Position numbers and translations under genes: made by a program
Part shown: one piece after another, positions 1-7,443 of the stretch
Numbering within the stretch: position 1 is the stretch's first letter
How the letters are laid out: each line of letters begins with the position of its first letter
Assembly (NCBI RefSeq): GCF_013403955.1
Contig: NZ_JABFDG010000001.1
Span: forward strand, 1,426,001 to 1,490,000
Direction: 5' to 3'
DNA from: Winogradskyella vidalii
Lineage (GTDB): Bacteria > Bacteroidota > Bacteroidia > Flavobacteriales > Flavobacteriaceae
Length of the DNA: 64,000 nucleotides
Notes under the pieces: generated by a model
Seen by the model: the letters and a program-made list of their open reading frames with translations, nothing else
The model's database searches: none
Told to the model about the DNA's origin: nothing

Positions 1-236
1 GAAATTTGATTCGTTAGAATAGATGTGATTTTACACCCCTATGAGCTTCGCTCGCTACCATTACACCCAACGTGTTTTGTTTCTCGTTAATCCTCAATGA
101 GACAACCCTAAACCTCAACACATAGTTTAATTTAAAAAACGATTCCTGTAGCATATCAGTCAATAACAAAGTGAATAACGTTACGCTATAGTCTTAATAT
201 ATAGTACTTTGTAGCAAATCTAAAAATCATACAGTT

Positions 237-575
237 ATGGACAACGAATTTGCAAAACACGAAGAAAACTATATTGACATCTATCAATCTAAAGGCTATA
301 CGGCAGGTTTCCATTTTAAAGATGGCAGTTTGATAGGCAATGATTCCTCACATACGTACCAACCCGAGGACTTACATATTGTGGCAGAGCACCGCTATGA
401 AGGGATGAGTAATCCATCGGATATGTCTATATTATATGTTATTGAAACGAACCAAGGCGAAAAGGGTACGATGTTGTTAGGCTTTGGACCTAATGCCGAC
501 TTGGAATTGTCTGAGTTTTTTAATGCTATACCGGATTCTCAAATTTCGGATAAAGCTAGTATTAACGCCGATTAG
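237..575 (+). CDS. Hypothetical protein, 112 aa
   Basis: Small soluble protein of unknown function. It has no signal peptide, membrane segment or recognisable motif. It is acidic overall, with aromatic and glycine residues spread through a likely compact alpha/beta fold (for example GYTAGFHFKDGS near residue 20 and KGTMLLGFGPNAD near residue 76). The ATG at 237 is the first in frame and the upstream 236 bases are non-coding. A strong hairpin terminator follows about 35 bases after the stop, so it is probably a single-gene transcript. I do not recognise a family. Confidence 0.75.
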   Translation: MDNEFAKHEENYIDIYQSKGYTAGFHFKDGSLIGNDSSHTYQPEDLHIVAEHRYEGMSNPSDMSILYVIETNQGEKGTMLLGFGPNADLELSEFFNAIPDSQISDKASINAD

Positions 576-611
576 GTCTCAGTGCTTCTACGCGCTTTAA
601 GGTATAATAAA

Positions 612-641
612 AAAAGTCCAATCTTAATTGATTGGACTTTT
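612..641. terminator. Bidirectional intrinsic terminator
   Basis: A 12-bp perfect stem (AAAAGTCCAATC and its complement) with a six-base loop, A-rich on one side and T-rich on the other. It lies between the 112-aa gene on the plus strand and the 61-aa gene on the minus strand and can end both transcripts. Confidence 0.85.
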
Positions 642-694
642 TGTGGTTGTTGTTTATAATTACAACCCCAAAGGGGGTGAACATAAGCGTTTAA

Positions 695-880
695 TTAATC
701 GTCTTTGTTTTTTATTTTTTCGGCACGGTCGCGGCGTGTTTCGTTTTGTTTACCATATTGGTTGTAATGGTCGACTTTTAAAGCGCCTTTCTCGTCGGTT
801 GTATTTTGATGCAAACGCTTTTCGTGTTCTTTGTCTTTGTCTTTGTCTTTATTTTGGTCGTCTTTTTTATCTTTTGTCAT
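695..880 (-). CDS. Small charged protein, 61 aa, probably disordered
   Basis: A 61-residue protein made largely of Lys, Asp, Glu, Asn and Gln, beginning with a repeated KDK/DKDKDKE stretch over residues 3-20. No hydrophobic core is apparent, so it is likely disordered. It has its own ATG, a non-coding upstream region and the shared terminator at 612-641 downstream. An overlapping plus-strand frame reads as an improbable Arg/Leu/Cys-rich peptide, which favours this strand. Its function is unknown. It could be a stress or desiccation-type hydrophilic peptide, but nothing in the sequence proves that. Confidence 0.6.
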   Translation of the reverse strand: MTKDKKDDQNKDKDKDKEHEKRLHQNTTDEKGALKVDHYNQYGKQNETRRDRAEKIKNKDD

Positions 881-951
881 GATTAAAGGTGTTTAAATTA
901 TTATTGGGTTTATGTCATTGTGTTGTAAAGCTTTAAATAAAAGCTGTCCTC

Positions 952-1563
952 TTAAGAGGGGGGCCTTACAGTTTCGGTTTTAATGCTATAATGTATAGGT
1001 TTAAATGTTCCGCCATTGCTGTCTTCTGCAGAACAGGCGGTAAGTGCCACTAGCAAGTCCATTTGTGCTTGAAACTCAATGTAGTCTCCAGCTTTAGATG
1101 TTGGTGGCTGTACAGATAGTTGACCATTGGTGTTGAATTGTACATTCATAAAAATATTAAAGGCTGTGGGTATGTCATCTACGCCAATACCGTAAGGTTG
1201 CAGGTGGTGTTGTAAATTACCTAAGCAACTGGGATGCTCGCCTTTGTGGTTATACATAATTTGAAATGTTTCTGGGCTGCAAGGGGCTAGTAGGAAATCG
1301 TTTCGTCCGTTAGTATCTTCAATAATTTTCATCATTTTCTGCGAACGATTGGACCAGAGGTAATTTCCTTTGGTTAGTAATAGGTTTTCTTCAAAATCTA
1401 AAGATTTGCCAGAGGATAATTTTTCTTGGTGATCTTTAGCATTAAATAGCACCATATCACTTACTTGCTCTCCCATGGGGTCTATGACGGTAAGAATCTC
1501 GTTCTTTTTAAGCAGAAAGGCTGCGCCAGATTGTTTGTCTATTACGTTAACTAGTGGTTTCAT
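952..1563 (-). CDS. DUF1989 family protein (urea carboxylase-associated type)
   Basis: A 203-residue DUF1989 protein. Visible family features are the segment HPSCLGNL (residues 110-117), FNIFMNV (135-141), AGDYIEF (158-164) and ACSAED (176-181). Cys95, His110, Cys113 and Cys177 are candidate metal ligands. Known members include the proteins encoded beside urea carboxylase and the carboxyguanidine deiminase subunits, so a metal-dependent role on guanidine- or urea-like carboxylated compounds is plausible. No urea or guanidine carboxylase is visible in the window. Its start overlaps the stop of the upstream YqcI/YcgG gene by four bases (ATGA), indicating translational coupling and a shared pathway. 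Family assignment is firm; substrate is unknown. Confidence 0.85.
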   Translation of the reverse strand: MKPLVNVIDKQSGAAFLLKKNEILTVIDPMGEQVSDMVLFNAKDHQEKLSSGKSLDFEENLLLTKGNYLWSNRSQKMMKIIEDTNGRNDFLLAPCSPETFQIMYNHKGEHPSCLGNLQHHLQPYGIGVDDIPTAFNIFMNVQFNTNGQLSVQPPTSKAGDYIEFQAQMDLLVALTACSAEDSNGGTFKPIHYSIKTETVRPPS

Positions 1564-2243
1564 GTTGTTGGTTTGGTGTTATGAAATGGACATTTCCAAT
1601 GGCTATCTACAGCTCTGCCACTGTACTGTTTGGTTTCAGAATCTTTTCCGAAATCTTTAAGTACCGGATTGATATGTCCTTGTAATTTTTTATCTCGTTT
1701 TCTAATGCGTTTTTTTATTTTCTTATAACTTCCCATGGCTCTTAATTGCTCAAACTGGACGTGTAGATTAAATACGATGGTTGGGTATGGACTTTGCCTT
1801 GCTATTCTGGAACTGTTAGGATGAAGCCCTACAATATAAAACGCACGGCCTTTGAGGCTGAAACTAAAGGTGGCCTCTTCTGGGTTATCACTAACCGATG
1901 GGTCCCAATCACAGTCGTCTAACTCGTGCAGTTGTTGGAGCGTTTGCCATAAGCTGTTTTCAAAATCGATTTCAGTTTCGTAATGCTCAAAAGGAAAAAC
2001 AGCTAAGAATGATTCAAATGTATTTGATTCGAAATCATATTGGTCTATAAAAGCTTCGAGATCATTTAAAATATTATTTAACACCTCAGTCTGCTTAGAG
2101 GATTGGTAAACTTTGAGATGGTAATTGTCGGTCATAAATAAAGTTTTAGCCATTACACAAGGATGTTTTTGTGTAAGGATAAAATCTTTATATGCTTGAT
2201 CTATTGTTTTGTATATGGGGTATGATTTGGCTATTGTTTTCAT
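1560..2243 (-). CDS. YqcI/YcgG family heme-dependent N-oxygenase-like protein (GntA-like)
   Basis: A 227-residue protein of the YqcI/YcgG family. The family includes GntA, the heme-dependent N-hydroxylase of guanitoxin synthesis. The conserved C-terminal half is present: HPNSSRIAR (141-149), VFNLHVQFEQLR (157-168), LQGHINPVLKDFG (187-199), QYSGR (206-210) and WKCPFH (216-221). His141 and His161 are conserved candidates for heme or substrate contacts. No signal peptide is present, so it is cytoplasmic. It is first in a two-gene unit with the DUF1989 protein. By analogy it may hydroxylate the nitrogen of a guanidine- or amine-containing substrate. That is inference; the substrate cannot be read from sequence. 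Confidence 0.8.
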   Translation of the reverse strand: MKTIAKSYPIYKTIDQAYKDFILTQKHPCVMAKTLFMTDNYHLKVYQSSKQTEVLNNILNDLEAFIDQYDFESNTFESFLAVFPFEHYETEIDFENSLWQTLQQLHELDDCDWDPSVSDNPEEATFSFSLKGRAFYIVGLHPNSSRIARQSPYPTIVFNLHVQFEQLRAMGSYKKIKKRIRKRDKKLQGHINPVLKDFGKDSETKQYSGRAVDSHWKCPFHNTKPTT

Positions 2244-2508
2244 AGTTACATGGTACTAAATGTATGATTGAATCAAATTTAAAAACGATAAAACCAATGA
2301 TTTTCCTCCATTACTAATTTTTTTAACTCCATTACTTTGTAGTTACCTGCTCTCGACTTGTTTAGTGATTGCCTTGCTTTATTTAGAAAAGCTGTTGCTG
2401 TTGTAGTACTATGCCTAAGGTGTAAATAATATAGGGGATTAATTTTGTACTAACCTCTGTATAAAGGTGGGCATTGTTGGTGATGTAGGCTAGTTTACTA
2501 ACCGTTAT

Positions 2509-2961
2509 TTATCGTTTGTCATTATCAGCTGCCCAAGTCTTGTACCGGTCAAACTGCTCATCGTCTAGGATGTCTTTTAGAATCTCAGCTTCTGCATCAA
2601 TACGGTCGTTAGCCGAAAGTTGTTCGTAAGGGTTTTCGGGGTCTGCAGTCATCCACTCGGTAAGCGCCGTTTCATAACGTTGCTGTTGGCTATCGTTCAT
2701 TTCGAACCGCGCATATAAACGCATCTGTCTTTCGGGGTCTTTTAGATTCCAATTGGTATCTATATCAGCCGTTTTCTCTTCGTAGGTATAGTCGTCGTCT
2801 TCAAGGTTACCGTCTTCTTCTTCATAATTTCGAGTGTCGGTAAGTTCTTCGTTCATAGGATTTCTAGTATCGATATGAACGGGGTCTTTTGAGGTTTCAT
2901 TTTTACATGAAAAGGAAAGCGTTAATAGTGCTATAGCTAGAATTTGATAGGTCGTCTTCAT
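2509..2961 (-). CDS. Hypothetical lipoprotein, 150 aa
   Basis: The N-terminus is a lipoprotein signal peptide ending in LSFSC, with the lipidated Cys at residue 19, followed by an acidic linker (residues 20-68) rich in Asp, Glu and Tyr. The C-terminal 80 residues look helical, with repeated spacing of Glu, Gln and Arg (NDSQQQRYETAL and LKDILDDEQFDRYKTW). This resembles small periplasmic helical-hairpin proteins, but I cannot assign a family. It is monocistronic, with 265 non-coding bases before the next gene. Confidence 0.75.
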   Translation of the reverse strand: MKTTYQILAIALLTLSFSCKNETSKDPVHIDTRNPMNEELTDTRNYEEEDGNLEDDDYTYEEKTADIDTNWNLKDPERQMRLYARFEMNDSQQQRYETALTEWMTADPENPYEQLSANDRIDAEAEILKDILDDEQFDRYKTWAADNDKR

Positions 2962-3080
2962 AATATAATATTTTATAGTTTTAATAAATATAAGCTGAAG
3001 GCGGTCATTGTATTAGCGCTATCGATTTAAATGTTGACCAATTTAGAACGTAGAATTAATTGAAACTATTATGAAGGTAT

Positions 3081-4313
3081 CTATTCTTGATTAACCTTAG
3101 GCATTAATCGTTTGGTGGTGATACCATGTAATACAATAGATAGTAGGATAATAAAAGCGACAATAGAGAACACGTGATTGACGTCTTCAAAATTACCGTG
3201 TTTTATGGCATAGGTGAGGTAAAATACGGAACCGATACCACGAATACCAAAAAAGGAGATGGCCCATTTCTTTTTAGCGCCTAACCCCGATTTATACAAG
3301 CTTATATATCCTAAAAGTGGTCTTGCTATGAGGACTAAAAACACGCCGAAGCCTAGTGTGGGCAAGGAATTAAAATTGAGAATACCACTCATTAACGAAC
3401 CGCCAAAGAAAATCATCCAAAAGATAATGAGGAACTTTTCTACATTGGTAATAAACCCTAAACTAGGCGCGCCTTCGGTAGTTTCGTTATTGGTATGTTT
3501 GTGGTAATGGGCAAATAGCCCCGCCATAAATACGCTTAAAAACCCATAGCCATCTAAAATTTCGGCCAAGCCATAAGAGATTAATGTTAATGATAAGGCC
3601 ACAAAAGCCTGATGAATTATCCGCGCCTTAGGAGTGGCGAGTTTGTGAGTCATATAGCTGTAAGCAAAACCCACAACAATACCGACAATAACACCGACTA
3701 TGATTTTAAACAACAGATAATAGCCCAGCCATTCTTTCCACTCGTCAATACCTAAGGTATCGCTTTTAGACCATAAAATGGCTAAGAATACAAAGGGAAA
3801 CGCTAAACCGTCATTAAGTCCGGCTTCTGCGGTAAGGTTATATTCAACCCCCACATTTTTAGTCGCCACCGTTTGTTTTTTATTGAGTTGTATTTCTGAA
3901 GCTAAGGCCGGATCTGTAGGTGCCAAAACAGCCGCTAATAGTACCGCAACAGGACCATCGAACCCGAGGATATAATAGGCGATTAAAAACACAGCAGCCA
4001 TAAATAAAGGCATGGTAAACCCAATTAAACGCAAGGGGTTATGCCATTCTTTCCATGAGTAATTAAGGCCAATCTTTAGACCCGCTACCATTAAACTGAT
4101 AATCACAACCAGTTCTGAAAAGCGTAAGGTCATATCAATTTCCCATACAGGGTTAGGCCAGGGTAAAGGTGTTTCTAAAAAATATAACAATGCCCCTAAT
4201 ACCAATAGCGGAATGGTGTAACTGATGCGAAACTTTTTTAATACAATAGGAAGGAAGCTTGCAAAAAGCGACGTGATCCCTACAATAAGTAATATGGTGT
4301 AATAAGGTGTCAT
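3081..4313 (-). CDS. Cation:proton antiporter (CPA1/NhaP type)
   Basis: A 410-residue inner-membrane protein with about 12 hydrophobic segments spanning its whole length and only short loops. The CPA signatures are visible: AAVLAPTDPALASEIQ near residues 127-142, containing the transport-associated Asp, and AGLNDGLAFPFVFL near 164-177, containing the conserved Asn-Asp pair. It exchanges Na+ or K+ for protons to control pH and salt, which suits a marine organism. There is no C-terminal TrkA or cyclic-nucleotide domain, so it is a minimal transporter. The first in-frame ATG is used, and the gene is divergent from the TPP-riboswitch operon. Confidence 0.9.
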   Translation of the reverse strand: MTPYYTILLIVGITSLFASFLPIVLKKFRISYTIPLLVLGALLYFLETPLPWPNPVWEIDMTLRFSELVVIISLMVAGLKIGLNYSWKEWHNPLRLIGFTMPLFMAAVFLIAYYILGFDGPVAVLLAAVLAPTDPALASEIQLNKKQTVATKNVGVEYNLTAEAGLNDGLAFPFVFLAILWSKSDTLGIDEWKEWLGYYLLFKIIVGVIVGIVVGFAYSYMTHKLATPKARIIHQAFVALSLTLISYGLAEILDGYGFLSVFMAGLFAHYHKHTNNETTEGAPSLGFITNVEKFLIIFWMIFFGGSLMSGILNFNSLPTLGFGVFLVLIARPLLGYISLYKSGLGAKKKWAISFFGIRGIGSVFYLTYAIKHGNFEDVNHVFSIVAFIILLSIVLHGITTKRLMPKVNQE

Positions 4314-4575
4314 AGCTTAACTGTTGAACGTAAATTGTGATCAGGTTGCGTTATTGTTGAGGTTGAAATTTGGGGGTGTAAATCTCAATAAGTTACCGGT
4401 TACAAATTGGCATTATTTTTTTACTAAGCTTAACCCATTTCCGTTTATTAGTGGCTTATTTAGTGTGTTTTATCCTCGGTTGGGTTGCGTTGTTAGAAGC
4501 TGAAATAAGCGCACTCTAAAGACTTAAAAGAAATAATATCTTAGGGAATAAAATGCTAAGCTCAGAATATTTACC

Positions 4576-4583
4576 TAACTTTG
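4576..4583 (+). promoter_or_regulatory. Promoter -7 element (TAACTTTG) for the TPP operon
   Basis: TAACTTTG matches the Bacteroidota -7 consensus TAnnTTTG and places the start of transcription near 4589, just ahead of the first pairing strand of the riboswitch at 4593. No clear TTTG box is found at the expected upstream distance, so the call rests on this element and its position. Confidence 0.55.
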
Positions 4584-4592
4584 AAACAGAAA

Positions 4593-4670
4593 TGCGTGGG
4601 GTGTTCTGAGCAATCAGGACTGAGATGATACCCATAGACCTGATTTGGATAATGCCAACGTAGGGATGCA
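4593..4670 (+). ncRNA. TPP riboswitch (THI element)
   Basis: A thiamine pyrophosphate aptamer. Closing stem P1 pairs 4593-4597 with 4666-4670. The diagnostic conserved segments occur in order: CTGAGA at 4620, ACCC at 4630, ACCTGAT at 4638, GGATAATGCC at 4647 and CGTAGGGA at 4659. In bacteria this element represses thiamine synthesis or transport genes when TPP is plentiful. It lies about 77 bases before the first gene of a four-gene operon. A small hairpin between the aptamer and the start codon (GTTCTT paired with AAGAAC around 4725-4740) could be part of a translational expression platform. No T-run terminator is visible, so control is probably at translation. Confidence 0.95.
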
Positions 4671-4746
4671 GACATAGGATAATTTCCATTGCACCAATTT
4701 ATTGGCTTCCATAATAGGGTTCTTAATCTTTAAAAGAACTATAATA

Positions 4747-5463
4747 ATGGAATTAGAAAAAGTAAATCAACAACTTGTACCAGAGAAAACAGAAACCTGG
4801 CAAGGACGATCAGAATGGTTTTTTAACCGAAAATACACCGACACTTACGAAGCATATTACGAAGGCCCTTATAAGCGTGCCGAAGTATGGCAAAAAGAGG
4901 TCTTAGAACAGCTGGTGTCTAAAGATAAACGTGTTAGTACGTTACTCGAATTTGGTTGTGGTACTACCCGTTTTACCCGTTGGTGGAAAGACATTGGTAT
5001 TGAAGCTACGGGGGGCGATATTTCACCTTTTATGCTGTCTCAAGCCTTGCATCGCTTTGATGGTGATTTGGTGATGGCAGATTCGCATCACCTACCTTTT
5101 AAAGATAACACCTTTGATGCTTTAGCCTTTATAACCACGTTTGAATATTATAAAGACCCCGTAAAAGTGATTAGAGAAGCCGCTAGAGTAGGGCGACACG
5201 GTATTATTATGGGGATGATGAATCGGAATACGCCCAAACTAATTAGACGACGTACCCAACAGTTTTTTGGGAAGAATGATTTTTATGTCACAGCCACGTT
5301 TTACACCCCTCAAAAGCTAATTAAGATTATCGATGTGGCTTTAGAAGGGCGAACGTATAGCATAGAATGGAAAACCACAGGGTTGCCAAAATGGTTTCCT
5401 GTACAGAAATGGAATTTGCCTGTAGGGGACTTTTTTGGCTTGTACATTAAACTAGAAGATTGA
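4747..5463 (+). CDS. Class I SAM-dependent methyltransferase under TPP riboswitch
   Basis: A 238-residue cytoplasmic methyltransferase. The SAM-binding motif I is LEFGCGTTRFT (67-77), the acidic residue after strand 2 is Asp91, and motif III region is DLVMADSHHLPF (107-118). The following hydrophobic strand, AFITTFEYYKDP (127-138), is typical of the Methyltransf_11 fold. I chose the ATG at 4747 over an in-frame TTG at 4702 because the extra 15 residues resemble nothing in the family and begin close to the riboswitch. It is the first gene of the operon, its stop overlapping the next start as TGATG. A Trm112-like protein at the end of the operon is a likely activating partner. The substrate is unknown. 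Confidence 0.85.
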   Translation: MELEKVNQQLVPEKTETWQGRSEWFFNRKYTDTYEAYYEGPYKRAEVWQKEVLEQLVSKDKRVSTLLEFGCGTTRFTRWWKDIGIEATGGDISPFMLSQALHRFDGDLVMADSHHLPFKDNTFDALAFITTFEYYKDPVKVIREAARVGRHGIIMGMMNRNTPKLIRRRTQQFFGKNDFYVTATFYTPQKLIKIIDVALEGRTYSIEWKTTGLPKWFPVQKWNLPVGDFFGLYIKLED

Positions 5464-6518
5464 TGATGGCAAAGAAAACAGGTAAAATAACAGCATCTGA
5501 TTTTAATCAATTTCTTTTGAACAAATGTGGGAAGACTCGACCAGAAGTTTATGTAGGTCCACAATTTGGTGTTGATGTGTCTATTGTAAACTTGCCCAAT
5601 GGCCAAGCCATGGCTACGGCAAGCGACCCCTTGTCTTTAATTCCCTCATTAGGTTTAAAGGCGTCGGCTTGGCTTTCGGTACAGTTAGTGGCTAATGATA
5701 TCGCAACCACAGGATTTGCGCCCATGTATGGCCAGTTTGTACTGAACCTGCCAGCACATTTTCCTGAACAAGATTTTCAAACCTATTGGAATTATATCCA
5801 TCAGTTTTGTACCGATTTAGGTGTGGCCATTACAGGCGGTCATACCGGATTTGTAGAAGGACAGCATTCAACCATTGCAGGTGGTGGCACATTTACTACC
5901 ATAGCCGCACAAGAGCAGTTACTCACCTCAAGCTTAGCGCAAGCAGGTGATGTGATTTTAGTGACTAAAAGTGCTGCCCTATCGTCGTCTGCTATATTAG
6001 CGATGCATTTTCCTGAGACCGTAAAGCAAAATGCCGGCATTGAAAATTACCAAGCAGCCTGCGCTTCGTTTTACGATATTTCGGTGTTGCCAGAAGCTGT
6101 AATTGCCAAGGCTTTAGAAAATGGAAAGGCCATCACCGCCATGCACGACGTTACTGAAGGTGGTATTTTAGGTGCTATCTATGAAATGGCTATAGCTTCG
6201 GGAAACGGTGCTATTATTGAAAATGAGAAACTTCCTGTAGATGAAGCCCAATCTAAAGTCTGTGAGGTGTTTTCATTAGACCCACGCTATTGTATTGGTG
6301 CAGGATCTATGATTATAACTTGTAAACAAGCAGCTGTTCCTCAGCTTATAGCGCAGTTAAAAACTAAGGCAATCCCTTGTGTTGAGGTCGGTAGAATGAC
6401 TAAAAAATCACAAGGTATAACGTTAATTGAGAAAGACGAAACCACGGATGTTATCTATCACGATAAAGATCCGTATTGGGCCGCCTTCTTTAAAGCTTTA
6501 CAATTAGAATGGAAATGA
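5463..6518 (+). CDS. HypE-like AIR synthase family protein (PurM/ThiL superfamily)
   Basis: A 351-residue two-domain protein of the PurM/AIR-synthase superfamily (HypE, ThiL, SelD, PurM, PurL), whose members activate substrates with ATP. Visible motifs are GPQFGVDVSIV (32-42, in the position of GxDDAAV), ASDPLSLIP (53-61), VANDIATTG (76-84) and ITGGHTGFVEG (123-133), followed by a C-terminal domain with MHDVTEGGILGAIYEM. It looks closest to uncharacterised HypE-like proteins rather than to true ThiL, but the riboswitch implies a thiamine link. The aspartate-rich nucleotide motif is altered (GVDVS for GDDAA). The start at 5463 overlaps the upstream stop; 5466 is also possible. Its exact reaction is unknown. 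Confidence 0.8.
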   Translation: MMAKKTGKITASDFNQFLLNKCGKTRPEVYVGPQFGVDVSIVNLPNGQAMATASDPLSLIPSLGLKASAWLSVQLVANDIATTGFAPMYGQFVLNLPAHFPEQDFQTYWNYIHQFCTDLGVAITGGHTGFVEGQHSTIAGGGTFTTIAAQEQLLTSSLAQAGDVILVTKSAALSSSAILAMHFPETVKQNAGIENYQAACASFYDISVLPEAVIAKALENGKAITAMHDVTEGGILGAIYEMAIASGNGAIIENEKLPVDEAQSKVCEVFSLDPRYCIGAGSMIITCKQAAVPQLIAQLKTKAIPCVEVGRMTKKSQGITLIEKDETTDVIYHDKDPYWAAFFKALQLEWK

Positions 6519-7156
6519 GCCCCCATACACAACCCATAGCTTCAGGAATCTATCTGGTGATTGATCCCGCTATGGCAGAACCTATTTTACTAGAAAAGCT
6601 TCAGGTGATTCTCACTAGGAACATTGCAGCGGTTCAGATTTGGGATAATTTTGATGAGGTTGCCAATAAATTAGCACTTATCAAGAAAATCCATACACTA
6701 TGTGCAGCAAAACAAGTACCTGTACTTATAAATAACCAATGGGAAATTTTAAAAACGGTGGCCTTAGAAGGGGTTCATTTTGATAAAACACCTCTAAATA
6801 TAGACGTCATTAGAAAAGAAATTACTCCTAATGCGCTAATGGGGCTGACCTGCGGCAATGATTTAGATGTAGTACACTGGGCAGCCCATCATCAAATGGA
6901 TTATATTTCGTTTTGCTCCATGTTTCCGTCATCTAGTGCCGACAATTGTGAGATAATAAGCCACGAGACGATAAAAAAAGCAGCACAAATTTTTAAACAG
7001 CCGCTTTTTTTGGCAGGAGGCATTCACCCCGAGAACATAAAAGCATTAAAGACCTTAGATTTTGATGGCATTGCAGTAATTTCAGGAATAATGAATGCTG
7101 AACATCCCGATGAAGCCATTGATACTTATACCAACCACTTAAAAACTATAGCATGA
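6509..7156 (+). CDS. ThiE/TenI-like protein lacking canonical thiamine-phosphate synthase residues
   Basis: A 215-residue TIM-barrel protein of the thiamine phosphate synthase / TenI family. Barrel landmarks are present: AAVQIWDNF (40-48), VPVLINNQWEIL (70-81), EGVHFD (87-92), DYISFCSMFPSSS (131-143), LAGGIHPENI (168-177) and FDGIAVISGI (185-194). The ThiE catalytic residues are missing. QLRxK reads QIWDN, the magnesium ND pair reads NN, HLGQxD reads HFDKTP, and the T-x-K loop has no lysine. It is therefore probably not a normal thiamine phosphate synthase. The stop of the preceding gene overlaps; an alternative ATG at 6515 would form an ATGA junction like the next one. Confidence 0.75.
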   Translation: MEMSPHTQPIASGIYLVIDPAMAEPILLEKLQVILTRNIAAVQIWDNFDEVANKLALIKKIHTLCAAKQVPVLINNQWEILKTVALEGVHFDKTPLNIDVIRKEITPNALMGLTCGNDLDVVHWAAHHQMDYISFCSMFPSSSADNCEIISHETIKKAAQIFKQPLFLAGGIHPENIKALKTLDFDGIAVISGIMNAEHPDEAIDTYTNHLKTIA

Positions 7157-7443
7157 GACTTAATACGATAGAAAAATTATGTTGTCCGTTTGATAAATCG
7201 GATTTAACCTTAAGAATTATTACAAAAGAAGATACCGATAACATTAAGGAAGGCATTTTGTCTTGCGCACATTGTAAACGTGTGTATCCGATTGTGTCAG
7301 GAGTTCCGATTATGAATCCTGATGAATTTAGAGATTTTGAACGCGAAGCACCTATGCTTGAAAAATGGGAACAACACTTGGTGGACAACCATGCCGATAC
7401 GTTTAAAATTTCAGAAGGAAAAATTATTGCGATAGCGCCGTAG
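7153..7443 (+). CDS. Trm112-like zinc-ribbon protein
   Basis: A 96-residue protein with the Trm112/UPF0434 pattern: IEKLCCPFDKSDL (6-18), SCAHCKRVYPIVSGVPIM (37-54), and a helical tail. Cys10 or Cys11 together with Cys38 and Cys41 could hold zinc; the first knuckle has only adjacent cysteines, which is unusual. Trm112 proteins are known activating subunits of SAM methyltransferases, so the methyltransferase that opens this operon is its likely partner. The start overlaps the stop of the ThiE-like gene as ATGA, so all four operon genes are translationally coupled. The acidic middle segment EFRDFEREAPMLEKWEQHL is amphipathic and could be a contact surface. Confidence 0.75.
   Translation: MRLNTIEKLCCPFDKSDLTLRIITKEDTDNIKEGILSCAHCKRVYPIVSGVPIMNPDEFRDFEREAPMLEKWEQHLVDNHADTFKISEGKIIAIAP

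Noticed and set aside
628..882. 84-aa plus-strand reading frame overlapping the 61-aa gene
   Set aside because: Its product is Arg/Leu/Cys-rich and implausible, and it is the antisense of a better-supported hydrophilic protein with its own terminator.
4702..4746. TTG start extending the methyltransferase by 15 residues
   Set aside because: The extension is hydrophobic and lies close to the riboswitch; the ATG at 4747 is a more ordinary start.
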